Shown piece by piece: positions 1 to 8,153 of a stretch of DNA of 49,913 nt; position 1 is the first letter of the stretch, and the number at the start of each line of letters is the position of its first letter. The notes under the pieces were generated by a model, which was given only the letters and a program-made list of their open reading frames with translations, ran no database searches and was not told the DNA's origin. The DNA comes from Clostridia bacterium (GTDB lineage: Bacteria; Bacillota; Clostridia; Christensenellales; Borkfalkiaceae): NCBI GenBank assembly GCA_014804995.1, contig JAAUYS010000068.1, positions 1-49,913 of the forward strand. The letters run 5' to 3'. The position numbers were made by a program, and so were the translations under genes.

Positions 1-119
1 ATTTCGCCGAGCGTCGTGTCCACCTCGTCCACGAGACCGTTCAGAGACTTGCGGTAGGTCTTGAGTTTGAATCCCATACCCAAAAGTGTGTCGCCTTTCA
101 ATTCATCGGCGAGCGTAAC
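1..119. repeat. Terminal direct repeat, left copy (circular overlap)
   Basis: These 119 bases are identical to 49795-49913. The repeat lies inside one continuous reading frame (tail sheath) that is intact only when the ends are joined through one copy. This is what an assembler gives for a circular or circularly permuted molecule. A real 119-bp terminal repeat is less likely because it would split an essential gene. Confidence 0.95.
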
Positions 120-659
120 GCTCCTCGCGCTCTCGGAGATCGCTTCTACCGATGACCACGCGTCTCCCACCTTTACGATGTCGCCGACGTGCAGTCCAGA
201 CACGCTCTCGAGGGAGTAAGTCTTGCCGTCAGAAGAGACGATCACGCTCTCGAAGAACGCTCCCTGCTCTATCTTGATACCTGTGCGGTTGGCGAACTCG
301 CCGTACTCGTCCTCGCCGAGATAGGCGGCTTTGATGAGTATCGTAACTTCCTTGTTGCCGTCGAGCACTCCGAGAGAAGCCTGCACCGCGCCTTTTCCCA
401 CGGGAGAATAGACGTAGATAGAGCCAGGCGCGCCCTTGAGGTTAGAGAAGAATCCGTTCAAGCAATCCCAACCATAATAGTTGCGGTTGGTCTGCTCGCC
501 GAATACCGTCTTACCCTCGATGTCGCTCCGAAGTCTGAAAGGCACGTTGTACTGCCTGTCGAAATATCCGATGAGACCTGCGATCGAGAAGTCGGCGGGC
601 TCTACGCTCCGCTCTTTCTTTGTCGGGAGATTCTCACCATAAACACCAAGTCTTCGCAT
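1..659 (-). CDS. Tail sheath protein, N-terminal part (continues at 49794)
   Basis: The gene starts at ATG 659 (MRRLGVYGENLPTKK) and is open to base 1. Joined to 49794-48210 through a single copy of the terminal repeat it gives 747 codons plus stop in one frame. The sheath surrounds the tail tube and contracts to drive DNA entry. The call rests mainly on position (large protein directly before a tube-sized protein, frameshifted chaperone and tape measure) and on the general sheath-like layout of an N-terminal region and a conserved-looking C-terminus. It follows the 69-residue gene with one base between them. The frame was translated by hand down to about base 181 and has no stop. Confidence 0.8.
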   Translation of the reverse strand, partial: MRRLGVYGENLPTKKERSVEPADFSIAGLIGYFDRQYNVPFRLRSDIEGKTVFGEQTNRNYYGWDCLNGFFSNLKGAPGSIYVYSPVGKGAVQASLGVLDGNKEVTILIKAAYLGEDEYGEFANRTGIKIEQGAFFESVIVSSDGKTYSLESVSGLHVGDIVKVGDAWSSVEAISESARSVTLADELKGDTLLGMGFKLKTYRKSLNGLVDEVDTTLGE

Positions 660-660
660 T

Positions 661-870
661 TTATCGCTCCTTGATTTCGAAGTATCTTTCGAAACCCGTC
701 AAATCCACTCCAGTTACGTCGAGCGTGTCGCCCTGTGTACCCCGCGCATTCCACTTGTACCACTTGCCGCCGATCTTAAACTCGCGCGGCTGTGTAGCCA
801 AGTTTCGGGCTACCCTAGTTTTGGGATTGCTGTCCTTAGCTTTCCCGACCCCTTTTGTACCACTTGCCAT
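661..870 (-). CDS. Small neck/tail protein, unknown (69 aa)
   Basis: Starts MASGTKGVGKAKDS at ATG 870, preceded by GAGGAG five bases upstream, and ends one base before the sheath start. It overlaps the end of the 353-residue gene by about 60 bases in another frame. The C-terminal half has a compact beta-like pattern (FKIGGKWYKWNARG). I do not recognise the family. A longer frame reaching back to 1122 exists, but its upstream part is a shadow of the neighbouring gene. Confidence 0.7.
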   Translation of the reverse strand: MASGTKGVGKAKDSNPKTRVARNLATQPREFKIGGKWYKWNARGTQGDTLDVTGVDLTGFERYFEIKER

Positions 871-1871
871 AAGAACTCCTCTTGCAAACTGATTTCTACG
901 ACGTACGCCACAGAGGGCTGTATGTCGAGGTATGTCGTCGGGTCTGTGTCCACTGCCGCCTGTGTCCACTCGAAAGTGAACCGCTTGCCGTTGACGTAGA
1001 CCCTGTTGGTCTCCAAGAACCTGCGTACATAGGAAGCGACGTGCTGTACCCACTCGGCGTACGCACCCACCACCTCTATCTGCACCGTCCACTTCTCGTA
1101 CTGCGTCCGCTCCTTGATCCAAGCGTCCAGTCCGAACACCCTATACTCTTCCCTGCGCACCGCCCTAAGGTCGGGCTTCGGCGAGGAGTACCACAGCACC
1201 ACCGAGGGGAACGCCACGTCGTCGAGATGTCCTATGCGGCACTCGGTCTGCACGTAGATGTCTCCCTCGTAGTCTCTCGGCACTGTCCGCGTCATCGTGT
1301 CCTTGAAAGTGGCTCTCGTGCCCACCACTTCCAGTTGGTAACGCTCGCCGTCCATCTCTATCACGGTGTTAGTCGGCAACACGCACGGCAACTCCACGTG
1401 GCGGTCTCCCGTCTGTACGCAGACCTGTCCTACGCCCACCTTGGGTAACTCCATTGCGAGGAAGCCTTGGAGCAAGTCCTGCGGCATCTCGTCCTTGACG
1501 CACCTTAGGTCGTTCACGATGAGCACGTCGCCCTCGTCCGTGAGCACCTCTATCTCGAAGCGGTCGAACGGCGCGTAGGGCACTATTACCGTGTCATACT
1601 CGCCTATCGCCACCTCGAATCCCTGCGCGGCGTAGTAGCCCTGCCCCCCTGCGGTGAGGGAGAACGTGGGGTGTCTGAACGAGTGGGCGTTGAACGCTAT
1701 GTCCACGAAATCGCCGTCGCACCCCACAGGGAAGACTATCTTCTTGCCCCTACTACCGCTCGGTATGGTGAACTTGAAAGACCGAGATTCCCTGCCCGTG
1801 TAGTCCGATATCTCGCACAACTCATACTGGAAGTCGGTCTCTATCTTGTCAAGTTCTAGCCGTTTCTCCAC
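810..1871 (-). CDS. Neck/tail-completion protein, unknown (353 aa)
   Basis: GTG start at 1871, inside the end of the preceding gene (16-base overlap), which suggests translational coupling. The protein is beta-rich, acidic, and without membrane segments or Cys motifs. It lies between the neck proteins and the sheath, where tail-terminator or tail-completion proteins are found in myoviruses, but it is about twice the size of those. No family recognised. Confidence 0.8.
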   Translation of the reverse strand: MEKRLELDKIETDFQYELCEISDYTGRESRSFKFTIPSGSRGKKIVFPVGCDGDFVDIAFNAHSFRHPTFSLTAGGQGYYAAQGFEVAIGEYDTVIVPYAPFDRFEIEVLTDEGDVLIVNDLRCVKDEMPQDLLQGFLAMELPKVGVGQVCVQTGDRHVELPCVLPTNTVIEMDGERYQLEVVGTRATFKDTMTRTVPRDYEGDIYVQTECRIGHLDDVAFPSVVLWYSSPKPDLRAVRREEYRVFGLDAWIKERTQYEKWTVQIEVVGAYAEWVQHVASYVRRFLETNRVYVNGKRFTFEWTQAAVDTDPTTYLDIQPSVAYVVEISLQEEFLWQVVQKGSGKLRTAIPKLG

Positions 1872-2359
1872 TTTCCGTTCCTTATATACTGGTTGATGGT
1901 CTTCACCATCGCCCTGTCGTCTCGCTTTATGTCCTCAAGCACCCTAGCGTAGCTCTTGTGCATCGCGGGTCGCTTGGGATTGTTGCCTAGCCCATACTCG
2001 TGTATGAGCAAGAGCGCGTGATTGTCTATCTCGCTGTCGTGGTGCTTGCCCGTCATACGCACCACATAACCCTCGCTCGTCCTAAATTTGCGCATACCCT
2101 TGATGAACGTGTGCGCTCCCTCGAGACCCAGTCCGTACAGGGGGCTTGTAGGTCTCGCACACCCCTGCTTCATCTTCCTCACCACCGTCTCGGGCTTGAG
2201 TGGTGTCAACTTGTACTCGTTGTTGAGTATACCGCTCTTCCAGTACCCGATATATTTGTCCGCGTCTCGGTCTCTCGAGGACTTGATGTAGTCCTCGTAG
2301 AGCCGAGGTAATCTCTTGATTCGGGCGTTCACTGCCGCTACCCTGTCGCTGTACTTCAT
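1856..2359 (-). CDS. Neck protein, HK97 gp10-like (167 aa)
   Basis: ATG 2359. The N-terminus is helical and basic and the middle carries MTGKHHDSEIDNHALLLIHE followed by a NPKRPAMHKSYARVLED segment. The pattern 'IHEYG...RPAM..s..' is typical of HK97 gp10-like minor head-tail proteins that join connector to tail. It sits directly after the head-closure candidate. Family assignment is by motif and position only. Confidence 0.65.
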   Translation of the reverse strand: MKYSDRVAAVNARIKRLPRLYEDYIKSSRDRDADKYIGYWKSGILNNEYKLTPLKPETVVRKMKQGCARPTSPLYGLGLEGAHTFIKGMRKFRTSEGYVVRMTGKHHDSEIDNHALLLIHEYGLGNNPKRPAMHKSYARVLEDIKRDDRAMVKTINQYIRNGKWRNG

Positions 2360-2366
2360 TCTGACC

Positions 2367-2759
2367 TCACTTGAGACCGAACGTGATGTACTGATACTCG
2401 CCGCCGAACTTGCCTACCTTGCCCAACTGCGACACCTGCCACTCTCTTCCGTCGTATCCTACCGTCATTCTCGACACGTCGAAGTTGTCGATATCCAAAT
2501 CCTTCCACGAGAGCGCGGCAGTGTAGACTATCGTGTTACACTGCTCGGAGAGACCCGCCTTGGTCAACTGCTTCTCCGTCGTTACCCTTTCTATGGGGTA
2601 GGCATACACCCGTACGCTCTTCGTGGAATGGGAGACAGGACTGCCAAGACTGCCCCTCTTCACGTCCTCTTCCGAGCGTATGAAGAAGTCCAAGGGTTCT
2701 CCCCACTCGCGTACCGTGTTGCGCACGTCCATCAACGCCTGTTTCGTCTCTATCAACAT
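2367..2759 (-). CDS. Head-closure protein candidate (130 aa)
   Basis: The start was placed at ATG 2759 (MLIETKQALMDVRNTV), which overlaps the end of the connector gene by 7 bases. The open frame extends further upstream but only inside that gene. The protein is beta-rich after residue 60 with the closing pattern WQVSQLGKVGKFGGEYQY. Size and place between connector and gp10-like protein match head-closure (stopper) proteins. The assignment is inferred from synteny. Confidence 0.6.
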   Translation of the reverse strand: MLIETKQALMDVRNTVREWGEPLDFFIRSEEDVKRGSLGSPVSHSTKSVRVYAYPIERVTTEKQLTKAGLSEQCNTIVYTAALSWKDLDIDNFDVSRMTVGYDGREWQVSQLGKVGKFGGEYQYITFGLK

Positions 2760-3430
2760 ATGCCCACCACATGCTTCTGTAGCAGTTCGTATGCGGCTCT
2801 GTCGAAGTCCTGCCGTATGTCGTGCCACTTGCCGCGAGCACCGTAATTGCGGCTATACCCCTGCACGGAAAGCGAGCCGCCACCAGTCTGTGCCCCTACA
2901 TATCCCAAGACGAAGCTAGCGGTGAGCAGTGCGCAAGCCCTCGCCACGTCTTCGAAATCTCCGCCGTACGTGTAGCTTACCTGCACCGCGCCCTCGAACG
3001 AGCCATAGATTACGCCCAGTTCCTGATCCACTCTAGACAGTCCAGTGCACTCGCACTGCAAGATGTCTCGGTGGGAGAGGTAGGCTTTGCCGTTTCGAGC
3101 TTCCACCCACTCCGTGCACTTCTCCTCGCCCACGGGGGCGTACCTGCGCACTATCGGGCGTATCTGCGTCTCGAACGTCCGCTCGATGAATTCGTCGGAC
3201 ACGTAGTCGTAGACTTTCACTTCGAGCGGTGTCTTCTCAATAGGACGCTCACACACTATACAGAAGTCGAGGGATGTAATCCTGCCGTAGGGGGTCAAAT
3301 CGCCTACATGCAATCCCTCGACTTCTGTATAAAGTCTGCCGTCCACCAAGTCTCCGTTGCGGACTACGTTGTGGAACGAGTTTATCTGATAAGGCTCGAG
3401 TAATGCTCGCACGTCATTTAATAACTGCAC
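2753..3430 (-). CDS. Head-tail connector (adaptor) candidate (225 aa)
   Basis: GTG start at 3430 with GGGG seven bases upstream. It overlaps the spanin-like gene. The N-terminal half is beta-rich with several Cys residues; the C-terminal half (ARACALLTASFVLGYVGA, then GKWHDIRQDFDRAAYELLQ) is helical and resembles head-tail adaptors that dock under the portal. Position supports this; no decisive motif. Confidence 0.6.
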   Translation of the reverse strand: MQLLNDVRALLEPYQINSFHNVVRNGDLVDGRLYTEVEGLHVGDLTPYGRITSLDFCIVCERPIEKTPLEVKVYDYVSDEFIERTFETQIRPIVRRYAPVGEEKCTEWVEARNGKAYLSHRDILQCECTGLSRVDQELGVIYGSFEGAVQVSYTYGGDFEDVARACALLTASFVLGYVGAQTGGGSLSVQGYSRNYGARGKWHDIRQDFDRAAYELLQKHVVGIC

Positions 3431-3770
3431 AGACTATCCCCACTATCGCCACTATCGACGCTGATATCCCCACGCTCCGCCAGACCGTCAAGGATTTCTT
3501 GCATCTGCTCATATCCTGCTCTAATTCCCTGTATCTGCTCTCGGAGTTGTTGTAGAGTAGTCGCGTGTCGAGATAGGCATTCTCCAAGGTCTTGAGTTGC
3601 CTGTCCTGCTCGTCCAAAAGCGTCTGCATATCTATCGTTTGCTCTTCGAGCGTCCTCAAGGTCTCGTCGATAGCTATCCACTGACTGGTTGAGATGTGCC
3701 AGTCTTGTGGATTGCACCACGCCGAAGATGCCGAGAAGAACAGCAAGAACGCTAACAGCAACCAACGCAT
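3414..3770 (-). CDS. Spanin-like envelope protein (118 aa)
   Basis: Starts MRWLLLAFLLFFSASSAWC: a hydrophobic signal segment ending in Cys19, although Trp at -1 is a poor lipobox. Residues 30-90 form a charged helical coiled coil, and the C-terminus (VGISASIVAIVGIVCAVIK) is a membrane segment. An export signal at one end and a membrane anchor at the other is the topology of unimolecular spanins, which join inner and outer membrane at lysis. Codon use (GAG, CTC, AAG, GAC) resembles confident genes. A second frame of nearly the same extent overlaps it. Confidence 0.6.
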   Translation of the reverse strand: MRWLLLAFLLFFSASSAWCNPQDWHISTSQWIAIDETLRTLEEQTIDMQTLLDEQDRQLKTLENAYLDTRLLYNNSESRYRELEQDMSRCKKSLTVWRSVGISASIVAIVGIVCAVIK

Positions 3771-3777
3771 ATTTCAC
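3418..3777 (-). CDS. Overlapping alternative frame, membrane-anchored coiled coil (119 aa)
   Basis: A second frame covers almost the same bases. It starts at GTG 3777, which overlaps the stop of the upstream gene as GTGA and has AAGGAAG eight bases upstream, better than the start at 3770. It encodes MKYALVAVSVLAVLLGIFGV, a membrane segment, then a helical region and a tail with repeated Asp-Ser-Gly. That is inner-membrane spanin topology. However, it is rich in Arg, Ala and Gly, as expected of a shadow of the other frame. Either the two are an embedded Rz/Rz1-type pair or this one is spurious. Confidence 0.35.
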   Translation of the reverse strand: MKYALVAVSVLAVLLGIFGVVQSTRLAHLNQSVDSYRRDLEDARRANDRYADAFGRAGQATQDLGECLSRHATTLQQLREQIQGIRAGYEQMQEILDGLAERGDISVDSGDSGDSLCSY

Positions 3778-4250
3778 TCGTATTGCTTCCTTATCGACTG
3801 TAACGACTTCAACGTGTCGAAGACGAAGCTATCACAGAACTCCTTAAACTCGGGTGTCTTGAAGTAGTCGTCGCTCGTGTTTTTAAGCACCGCGCTGTAG
3901 GCTAGCTGTTGCTTAACCTCTGTATACTCCTTGTTAGACACGTCTATGTGATTGTAGAGTACGGCTTCTTCGAGCACGTCTGACACCCTACTCATCACGA
4001 ATTTGGTGCGCCACTTGTCGAACTGCGCAGGTATCTTCTCACAGACACCGTCGCACATCACGTGTATGTAGTGCATTTGGTGGCGCACGATTGTCCGCTC
4101 CCTCTCTGAACTGCCCAACGAGAAGTGGCTCGTCTTGATAATGAGGGATTTGTTCTTGAGGAGCAATCCCACTACTATCGCAGAGAACACCACGAAGAAC
4201 ATTCCATAGAAGGTGCTACCTTCTTTTAGGAGTTGCGGCAACCAGTCCAT
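3774..4250 (-). CDS. Single-pass membrane protein, possible lysis function (158 aa)
   Basis: Residues about 14-32 (YGMFFVVFSAIVVGLLL) form one membrane helix, followed by a mixed charged domain of about 120 residues with several Cys/His. It begins next to the stop of the 71-residue gene and overlaps the spanin-like frames. The place next to an envelope protein suggests a holin or lysis regulator, but single-pass topology with a large C-terminal domain is not diagnostic. Confidence 0.7.
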   Translation of the reverse strand: MDWLPQLLKEGSTFYGMFFVVFSAIVVGLLLKNKSLIIKTSHFSLGSSERERTIVRHQMHYIHVMCDGVCEKIPAQFDKWRTKFVMSRVSDVLEEAVLYNHIDVSNKEYTEVKQQLAYSAVLKNTSDDYFKTPEFKEFCDSFVFDTLKSLQSIRKQYE

Positions 4251-4466
4251 TTAATCCTCTGATGGGAGTTCGGACACGTCTTCGATTTCGAACGATGGTG
4301 TCAATTTCACGTTGTGCACCACCACCAAGTTGTTGATGGGGTAGGTGTTGATGAGTTTGTGAATGCGCTCCTGCACCGCTTCCGCGTTGCCCGTGAACAC
4401 CGTTCCATCGCTGTTGAGGTGATAAGCATATTTCTTATCACTGGTCTTGATCAGAATGCTGTACAT
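4251..4466 (-). CDS. Small protein, unknown (71 aa)
   Basis: ATG 4466 with AAGGAG eight bases upstream, overlapping the preceding gene's end. MYSILIKTSDKKYAYHLNSD followed by a helix and a beta strand suggests a small alpha-beta fold; the C-terminus is acidic. Family not recognised. It lies in the head-to-lysis stretch. Confidence 0.7.
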   Translation of the reverse strand: MYSILIKTSDKKYAYHLNSDGTVFTGNAEAVQERIHKLINTYPINNLVVVHNVKLTPSFEIEDVSELPSED

Positions 4467-4638
4467 TTTCTACTCCTTTCTTGGATTTTGTCGCCGCGCC
4501 TTTAGTCGCCGCCTTAAGTTCCTCGTACTTGTGCTCGAGTTCCTCATAAGCGTCCACCAAGGCGTTGTATCTGTGAGCGAGCCGCATAGCCTGATTTTCG
4601 GGGCTTGCCCTATCGAACGCTTCAGAAATCTTCTTCAT
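4438..4638 (-). CDS. Small coiled-coil protein, unknown (66 aa)
   Basis: ATG 4638, overlapping the preceding gene by 17 bases. Helical throughout, with a heptad-like stretch YNALVDAYEELEHKYEELKA and a Lys/Ala-rich end. Function not recognised; co-transcribed with head genes. Confidence 0.65.
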   Translation of the reverse strand: MKKISEAFDRASPENQAMRLAHRYNALVDAYEELEHKYEELKAATKGAATKSKKGVENVQHSDQDQ

Positions 4639-4894
4639 ATTTCCTGCCTTTGGTGTAACCCATACCCTCGAAGTCTGGAACGAGCCAGGCGGGGATAAGG
4701 GCTACTCCTTTCTGTATCTTCACTTCGTAGCCGTTGTAGTCGAAAGTGGCGTTGATGGGAGAGGAATCCACGTGATCGGGGTGGTGCATTCGCCACAACG
4801 TCTCGTCTCGCGCTTCTTCCTCAACCTTTTCTTCCACTTTAGGAACTCGCACTTCCTTTCGGGTCTGCACGAGTTCCCTGCGCGTAAGCAACAT
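4622..4894 (-). CDS. Small head-associated protein, unknown (90 aa)
   Basis: Starts at ATG 4894, immediately after the capsid stop. The N-terminal 35 residues are highly charged (VPKVEEKVEEEARDE); the C-terminal 50 look like a compact beta domain (FDYNGYEVKIQKGVALIPAW). Position directly after the major capsid gene suggests a decoration or head-completion role, by position only. Confidence 0.65.
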   Translation of the reverse strand: MLLTRRELVQTRKEVRVPKVEEKVEEEARDETLWRMHHPDHVDSSPINATFDYNGYEVKIQKGVALIPAWLVPDFEGMGYTKGRKYEEDF

Positions 4895-6304
4895 CTACTT
4901 TCGGCGAAGACCACGCACCATATAGGAAGTGGCTTCGAAGCTGTCGCACAACGCCAAATAGGACTTGATCATAAACGGTATGTTGTCGTCCGTGATGGCG
5001 AGCGGTGTCATCGTAACAAGTCCGTTGAACTTGTCTCCGCCGACGTTGGTATACGGCACTTTACCGAGACCTTGGTATTTATCCAAATCCCATAGCACGA
5101 CCGTTTCGGGCACTACGCCGCCTGTTGCCACATAGGGCAGGTCGTTCGCCATAGCTTCATTGACCGCTCCCGTAACGTTGGGCTGAACAAACGTACCAGT
5201 CGCCACGATGTTGAACGTCGGGTTCGCCACGCTCGGGTCTGTGGTGATTTCCACACCAGTAACGTCCGAGACGTAAGTGCCAGTGCCGTCGTACGCCTGT
5301 GCGGGCACGATAGCCACGAGCCGTTCCGCCCCTGCCGTCTTGGAAGCATAAATGCGATAATAGGACGCTCCCTCGACCGCCGCCCACGAGAGGGTAATCT
5401 TGCCGTTCGCCGCAGACGCAATATCGACTTCGTCGCTCGCCAAGGATTCGCCGCCGTTCGTAACGACCGATACCTGTATATGATACTCTCCTGCGGGCAC
5501 TGCACCACCAGTAGCCGCCGCCACCGTAACCATGACCTCTTCTTCGGTCGCGCCCATATCCGCCACGGGGAGAATCGGGATATCGCGGTAAGTCATAAGT
5601 CGCCAACCGCCGTTGATCTCCACGTTGCCGAGACTACCCGCGTTGCCCTGCATAAGCCGCACGTTCGTCAAGAGACGTGAGACGAGAGACTGCATCTCGG
5701 GTGTCATCATAAGGCACTTGTTATGTGCACTTCCGTTTTTGCGAATGTTCGCGTCGATCATTTCATCGAGGAACGAGAGGTCTGTCGGCACTTCACCGCC
5801 GCGCGCCATATTGACGCGGTTTGACTTGATCGTAGCGTCGAGACCGTCAAAGGCGTACTTGTTGGCTTTCGCGTTGCCGAATTTGAGCGCGTTGATGATG
5901 TCATAGACGTGCGCTTGCAGGTGGTTTTCCATTTCCGCCGCAGACGCGTCAATGAATTTCTTCGACGTGTCCTGCAAGAAGTTGGTTACTGCGCCCTTTC
6001 GGCGAAGCACCTTGAGTTCCACAGAAGCACGTTCGTATGCGCCCTGCGAGGTAGGCGTAACCGCGCCCTCGCCCATAAATCCGCCCGCGCGGGGGAGTTT
6101 GATAAGTCGGTTGAAATCGTGGTATTTCTGATTGTCAAATTCGGGTTGAATCACCGACATTTCGGGTGAGAGTTTCACCACCGTGTTGGTGATAATCTGT
6201 TCAAGGTGCTCGGGAATCAAAACACCACCGCTGTTCGTAGCGGTATCAAGTGCCTTGCGAATGAGAGCCTTGCGCTGTTCTTTCATTACTTGACTTACTG
6301 CCAT
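4895..6304 (-). CDS. Major capsid protein with inserted Ig/FnIII-like domain
   Basis: Start at ATG 6304 with AAGGAG six bases upstream; an in-frame TTG at 6322 is less likely. The 469 residues follow the scaffold and protease genes, the usual HK97-fold order. An N-arm (1-60) leads into an E-loop-like segment (RLIKLPRAGGFMGEG) and a long helix near 125-145. Residues about 256-360 (EYHIQVSVVTNGGES, ITLSWAAVEGASYYRIYAS) form an Ig/fibronectin-like domain inserted late in the chain, after which the capsid sequence resumes. Inserted Ig-like domains are known in phage capsids and are usually exposed on the shell. Confidence 0.85.
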   Translation of the reverse strand: MAVSQVMKEQRKALIRKALDTATNSGGVLIPEHLEQIITNTVVKLSPEMSVIQPEFDNQKYHDFNRLIKLPRAGGFMGEGAVTPTSQGAYERASVELKVLRRKGAVTNFLQDTSKKFIDASAAEMENHLQAHVYDIINALKFGNAKANKYAFDGLDATIKSNRVNMARGGEVPTDLSFLDEMIDANIRKNGSAHNKCLMMTPEMQSLVSRLLTNVRLMQGNAGSLGNVEINGGWRLMTYRDIPILPVADMGATEEEVMVTVAAATGGAVPAGEYHIQVSVVTNGGESLASDEVDIASAANGKITLSWAAVEGASYYRIYASKTAGAERLVAIVPAQAYDGTGTYVSDVTGVEITTDPSVANPTFNIVATGTFVQPNVTGAVNEAMANDLPYVATGGVVPETVVLWDLDKYQGLGKVPYTNVGGDKFNGLVTMTPLAITDDNIPFMIKSYLALCDSFEATSYMVRGLRRK

Positions 6305-6314
6305 TTTCTGCTCC

Positions 6315-6824
6315 TTATGCAAAAAGTGATTTCATTACGTCCGAGAGAGAACCCTTGCTCGGATCGAACGGTTGCGCCTGTGTGCTCTTGCGCACTGGTA
6401 CTTGGCGAATGCCCTCGGTGATGCCGTCAAGCGTACCTTGGATATCGTCCATACGCTTGGACATAATCACCAACGCTTTGACGATCTGTGCGTTTCGATT
6501 CGCTTCTTTCTTGACGGTGCGCTTGGCACAGTAAGACTTGACGATTTTCAACGCTTCGTCGATGTCCGTATCTTCGGTTTCCATACGCTCTTGTGCGTCA
6601 TTATTGGCGACTTCTTCGGGTGCGGCGGATTTCTCCACCTTTTCCTCTTCTTCTTCCTCGCCAACTTCTTCCTCTTCTGCTGATTCCTCAATCAAGGCTT
6701 CCTCGTCGCCAAGTTCTTCCTCGTCAAGCTGATCCATCAGTGAGCGGATATTGCCCAAGATTGCTTTCTCCTCGGGCGTAAGCGATTTAGCTACCTTTTT
6801 AGTAGCTTTAGTGGTCTTAGCCAT
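6315..6824 (-). CDS. Scaffolding protein candidate (169 aa)
   Basis: Very acidic: residues about 35-70 are mostly Glu/Asp. A basic helical C-terminus (from SYCAKRTVKKEANRNAQ) ends in SLSDVMKSLFA. The gene lies between prohead protease and major capsid protein, where scaffolds are found, and an acidic helical body with a basic capsid-binding end fits. It overlaps the protease end by 8 bases. Confidence 0.7.
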   Translation of the reverse strand: MAKTTKATKKVAKSLTPEEKAILGNIRSLMDQLDEEELGDEEALIEESAEEEEVGEEEEEEKVEKSAAPEEVANNDAQERMETEDTDIDEALKIVKSYCAKRTVKKEANRNAQIVKALVIMSKRMDDIQGTLDGITEGIRQVPVRKSTQAQPFDPSKGSLSDVMKSLFA

Positions 6825-7710
6825 TTTTCTTCTCCTTATCCTTGTAGGACTTCCACAAAGCGATTTCGTGTTTGAGAGACTTAATTATCTCCTCTTTATT
6901 TATACCATATGGACTTGCCACAGGCTCGCCCAGTGTTCCCTTTTTCCATTCGCTAAGCATTATCTCCGTATATTCTTGGAGGACTGCCCTAGCTTCCACT
7001 TCGTCCTCTGCCGTACGGAGAGTGTCGAGTAACGTAGCCTGCAACACGTCGGGAGTTACCTCGTCGTCATAGTCTGACAACTGCTCCCTTATACCCTTAC
7101 GTACCGTCCACTCGGGTGTCTCTCCTAACGCCTTATAGACGCTATGAATAACGCTATCTTGATAGGCGGGTTCGGGCACTACGACTACCCCCTCGAGGAC
7201 GATGTCGTCAATGATACCGAATTTCTCTTTCTGATCCACCAGTCCGCCCACATCGGGCACATACCCCTCAATACTAAAGCCTTTCTTGCGCGGCTTGGTA
7301 TAGGGCGGAAATCCGTTTAACTGTTTCCATAACTTGTCGGCGGTCTCGAGGGATTTAGCGTCTACCTTGTCGGTCTCATCGTAGAGCCTAAACTCGACCA
7401 CCCAATCGCCGCGCTCGTCCACCTCGAAGTTGGTGAGGATACCAATATCCTCGCTCGCCTTTACTCCGTGCACATCGGCATAAAGCAAGATGTCGCTGTC
7501 CTTACACTGACGCACTATGCTGTCAATACACCTCTGCGTGAGACGCTCGCCGTGCTGATCTACGCGCGTACCACTCGCGATTCCGCATACATATCGGTGT
7601 TTCACTCCGTCGACTGATTTCTCGACTAATGAAGCACCATCATAGAGACTGCCTTGTCTTGTGTGTATTGATATCTTTCGCACTACGCTTTTCTCTGGTT
7701 CTTCTGCCAA
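6817..7710 (-). CDS. Prohead protease, S78-like serine peptidase
   Basis: A 297-residue protein with the herpes/HK97-type prohead protease pattern: HGERLTQRCIDS near residue 53, His in ILLYADVHGVKASEDIG near 80, and the nucleophile Ser in KKGFSIEGYV near 148, followed by ILEGVVVVPEPA-type strand text. It cleaves scaffold and capsid during head maturation. A helical C-terminal extension (about residues 210-297) is longer than the protease core. Start uncertain: TTG at 7710 or GTG at 7683; neither has a strong ribosome site. Confidence 0.8.
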   Translation of the reverse strand: MAEEPEKSVVRKISIHTRQGSLYDGASLVEKSVDGVKHRYVCGIASGTRVDQHGERLTQRCIDSIVRQCKDSDILLYADVHGVKASEDIGILTNFEVDERGDWVVEFRLYDETDKVDAKSLETADKLWKQLNGFPPYTKPRKKGFSIEGYVPDVGGLVDQKEKFGIIDDIVLEGVVVVPEPAYQDSVIHSVYKALGETPEWTVRKGIREQLSDYDDEVTPDVLQATLLDTLRTAEDEVEARAVLQEYTEIMLSEWKKGTLGEPVASPYGINKEEIIKSLKHEIALWKSYKDKEKKNG

Positions 7711-8147
7711 ATGCCTGAAATACCGTCCACGAAATCAATATAGGCATCTTCGTCGTCTTGAAGATCTGTCCTATTCTCTCTTTCGAGAATAATGTCGGCG
7801 ACAGCCATAACGTCGTCCAAATCGGGTTCACCCTCGTTGTCGCCTGCTCTAATTTGGCTCATAATGGCTGAACCATATCTTTCGGCGACAGCATTCATAT
7901 CGTTGATTTTATCGCCACCAATAGTAGGAGACGGCTGTTTGTTTGCCGCGCGCGTCTCACGAGCCTGCTTAGCACCCTCGGCTTTGTTTCCGAAAACTGG
8001 CTTGGTATTCATTTTCACCCAACCATTAGCAGTCTTCTCCCACACACCGTCCTTGCGCTGTGAGCGGTGTCCTATTTCAAAAGCCTTTGCGACTATCTGC
8101 TCCGTCAAATGCTTTTCGATTGCCTTAAAAATGTCAATTCTTTTCAT
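7683..8147 (-). CDS. Head-module protein, unknown (154 aa), leaderless start
   Basis: ATG 8147 lies six bases after a TATAAT box, so its transcript is predicted to begin at or next to the start codon. The N-terminus is helical, followed by a short segment DGVWEKTANGWVKM. A similar DG.(K)WVKT pattern occurs in the 1028-residue head protein (RPDGTKWVKTGTF). The C-terminal half is acidic. It precedes the protease with a 28-base overlap if the TTG start is used. No family recognised. Confidence 0.7.
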   Translation of the reverse strand: MKRIDIFKAIEKHLTEQIVAKAFEIGHRSQRKDGVWEKTANGWVKMNTKPVFGNKAEGAKQARETRAANKQPSPTIGGDKINDMNAVAERYGSAIMSQIRAGDNEGEPDLDDVMAVADIILERENRTDLQDDEDAYIDFVDGISGIWQKNQRKA

Positions 8148-8153
8148 ATTTTT

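Noticed and set aside
1-119. Physical 119-bp terminal repeat of the packaged DNA
   Set aside because: It lies within the sheath coding sequence; an assembly overlap explains it better.
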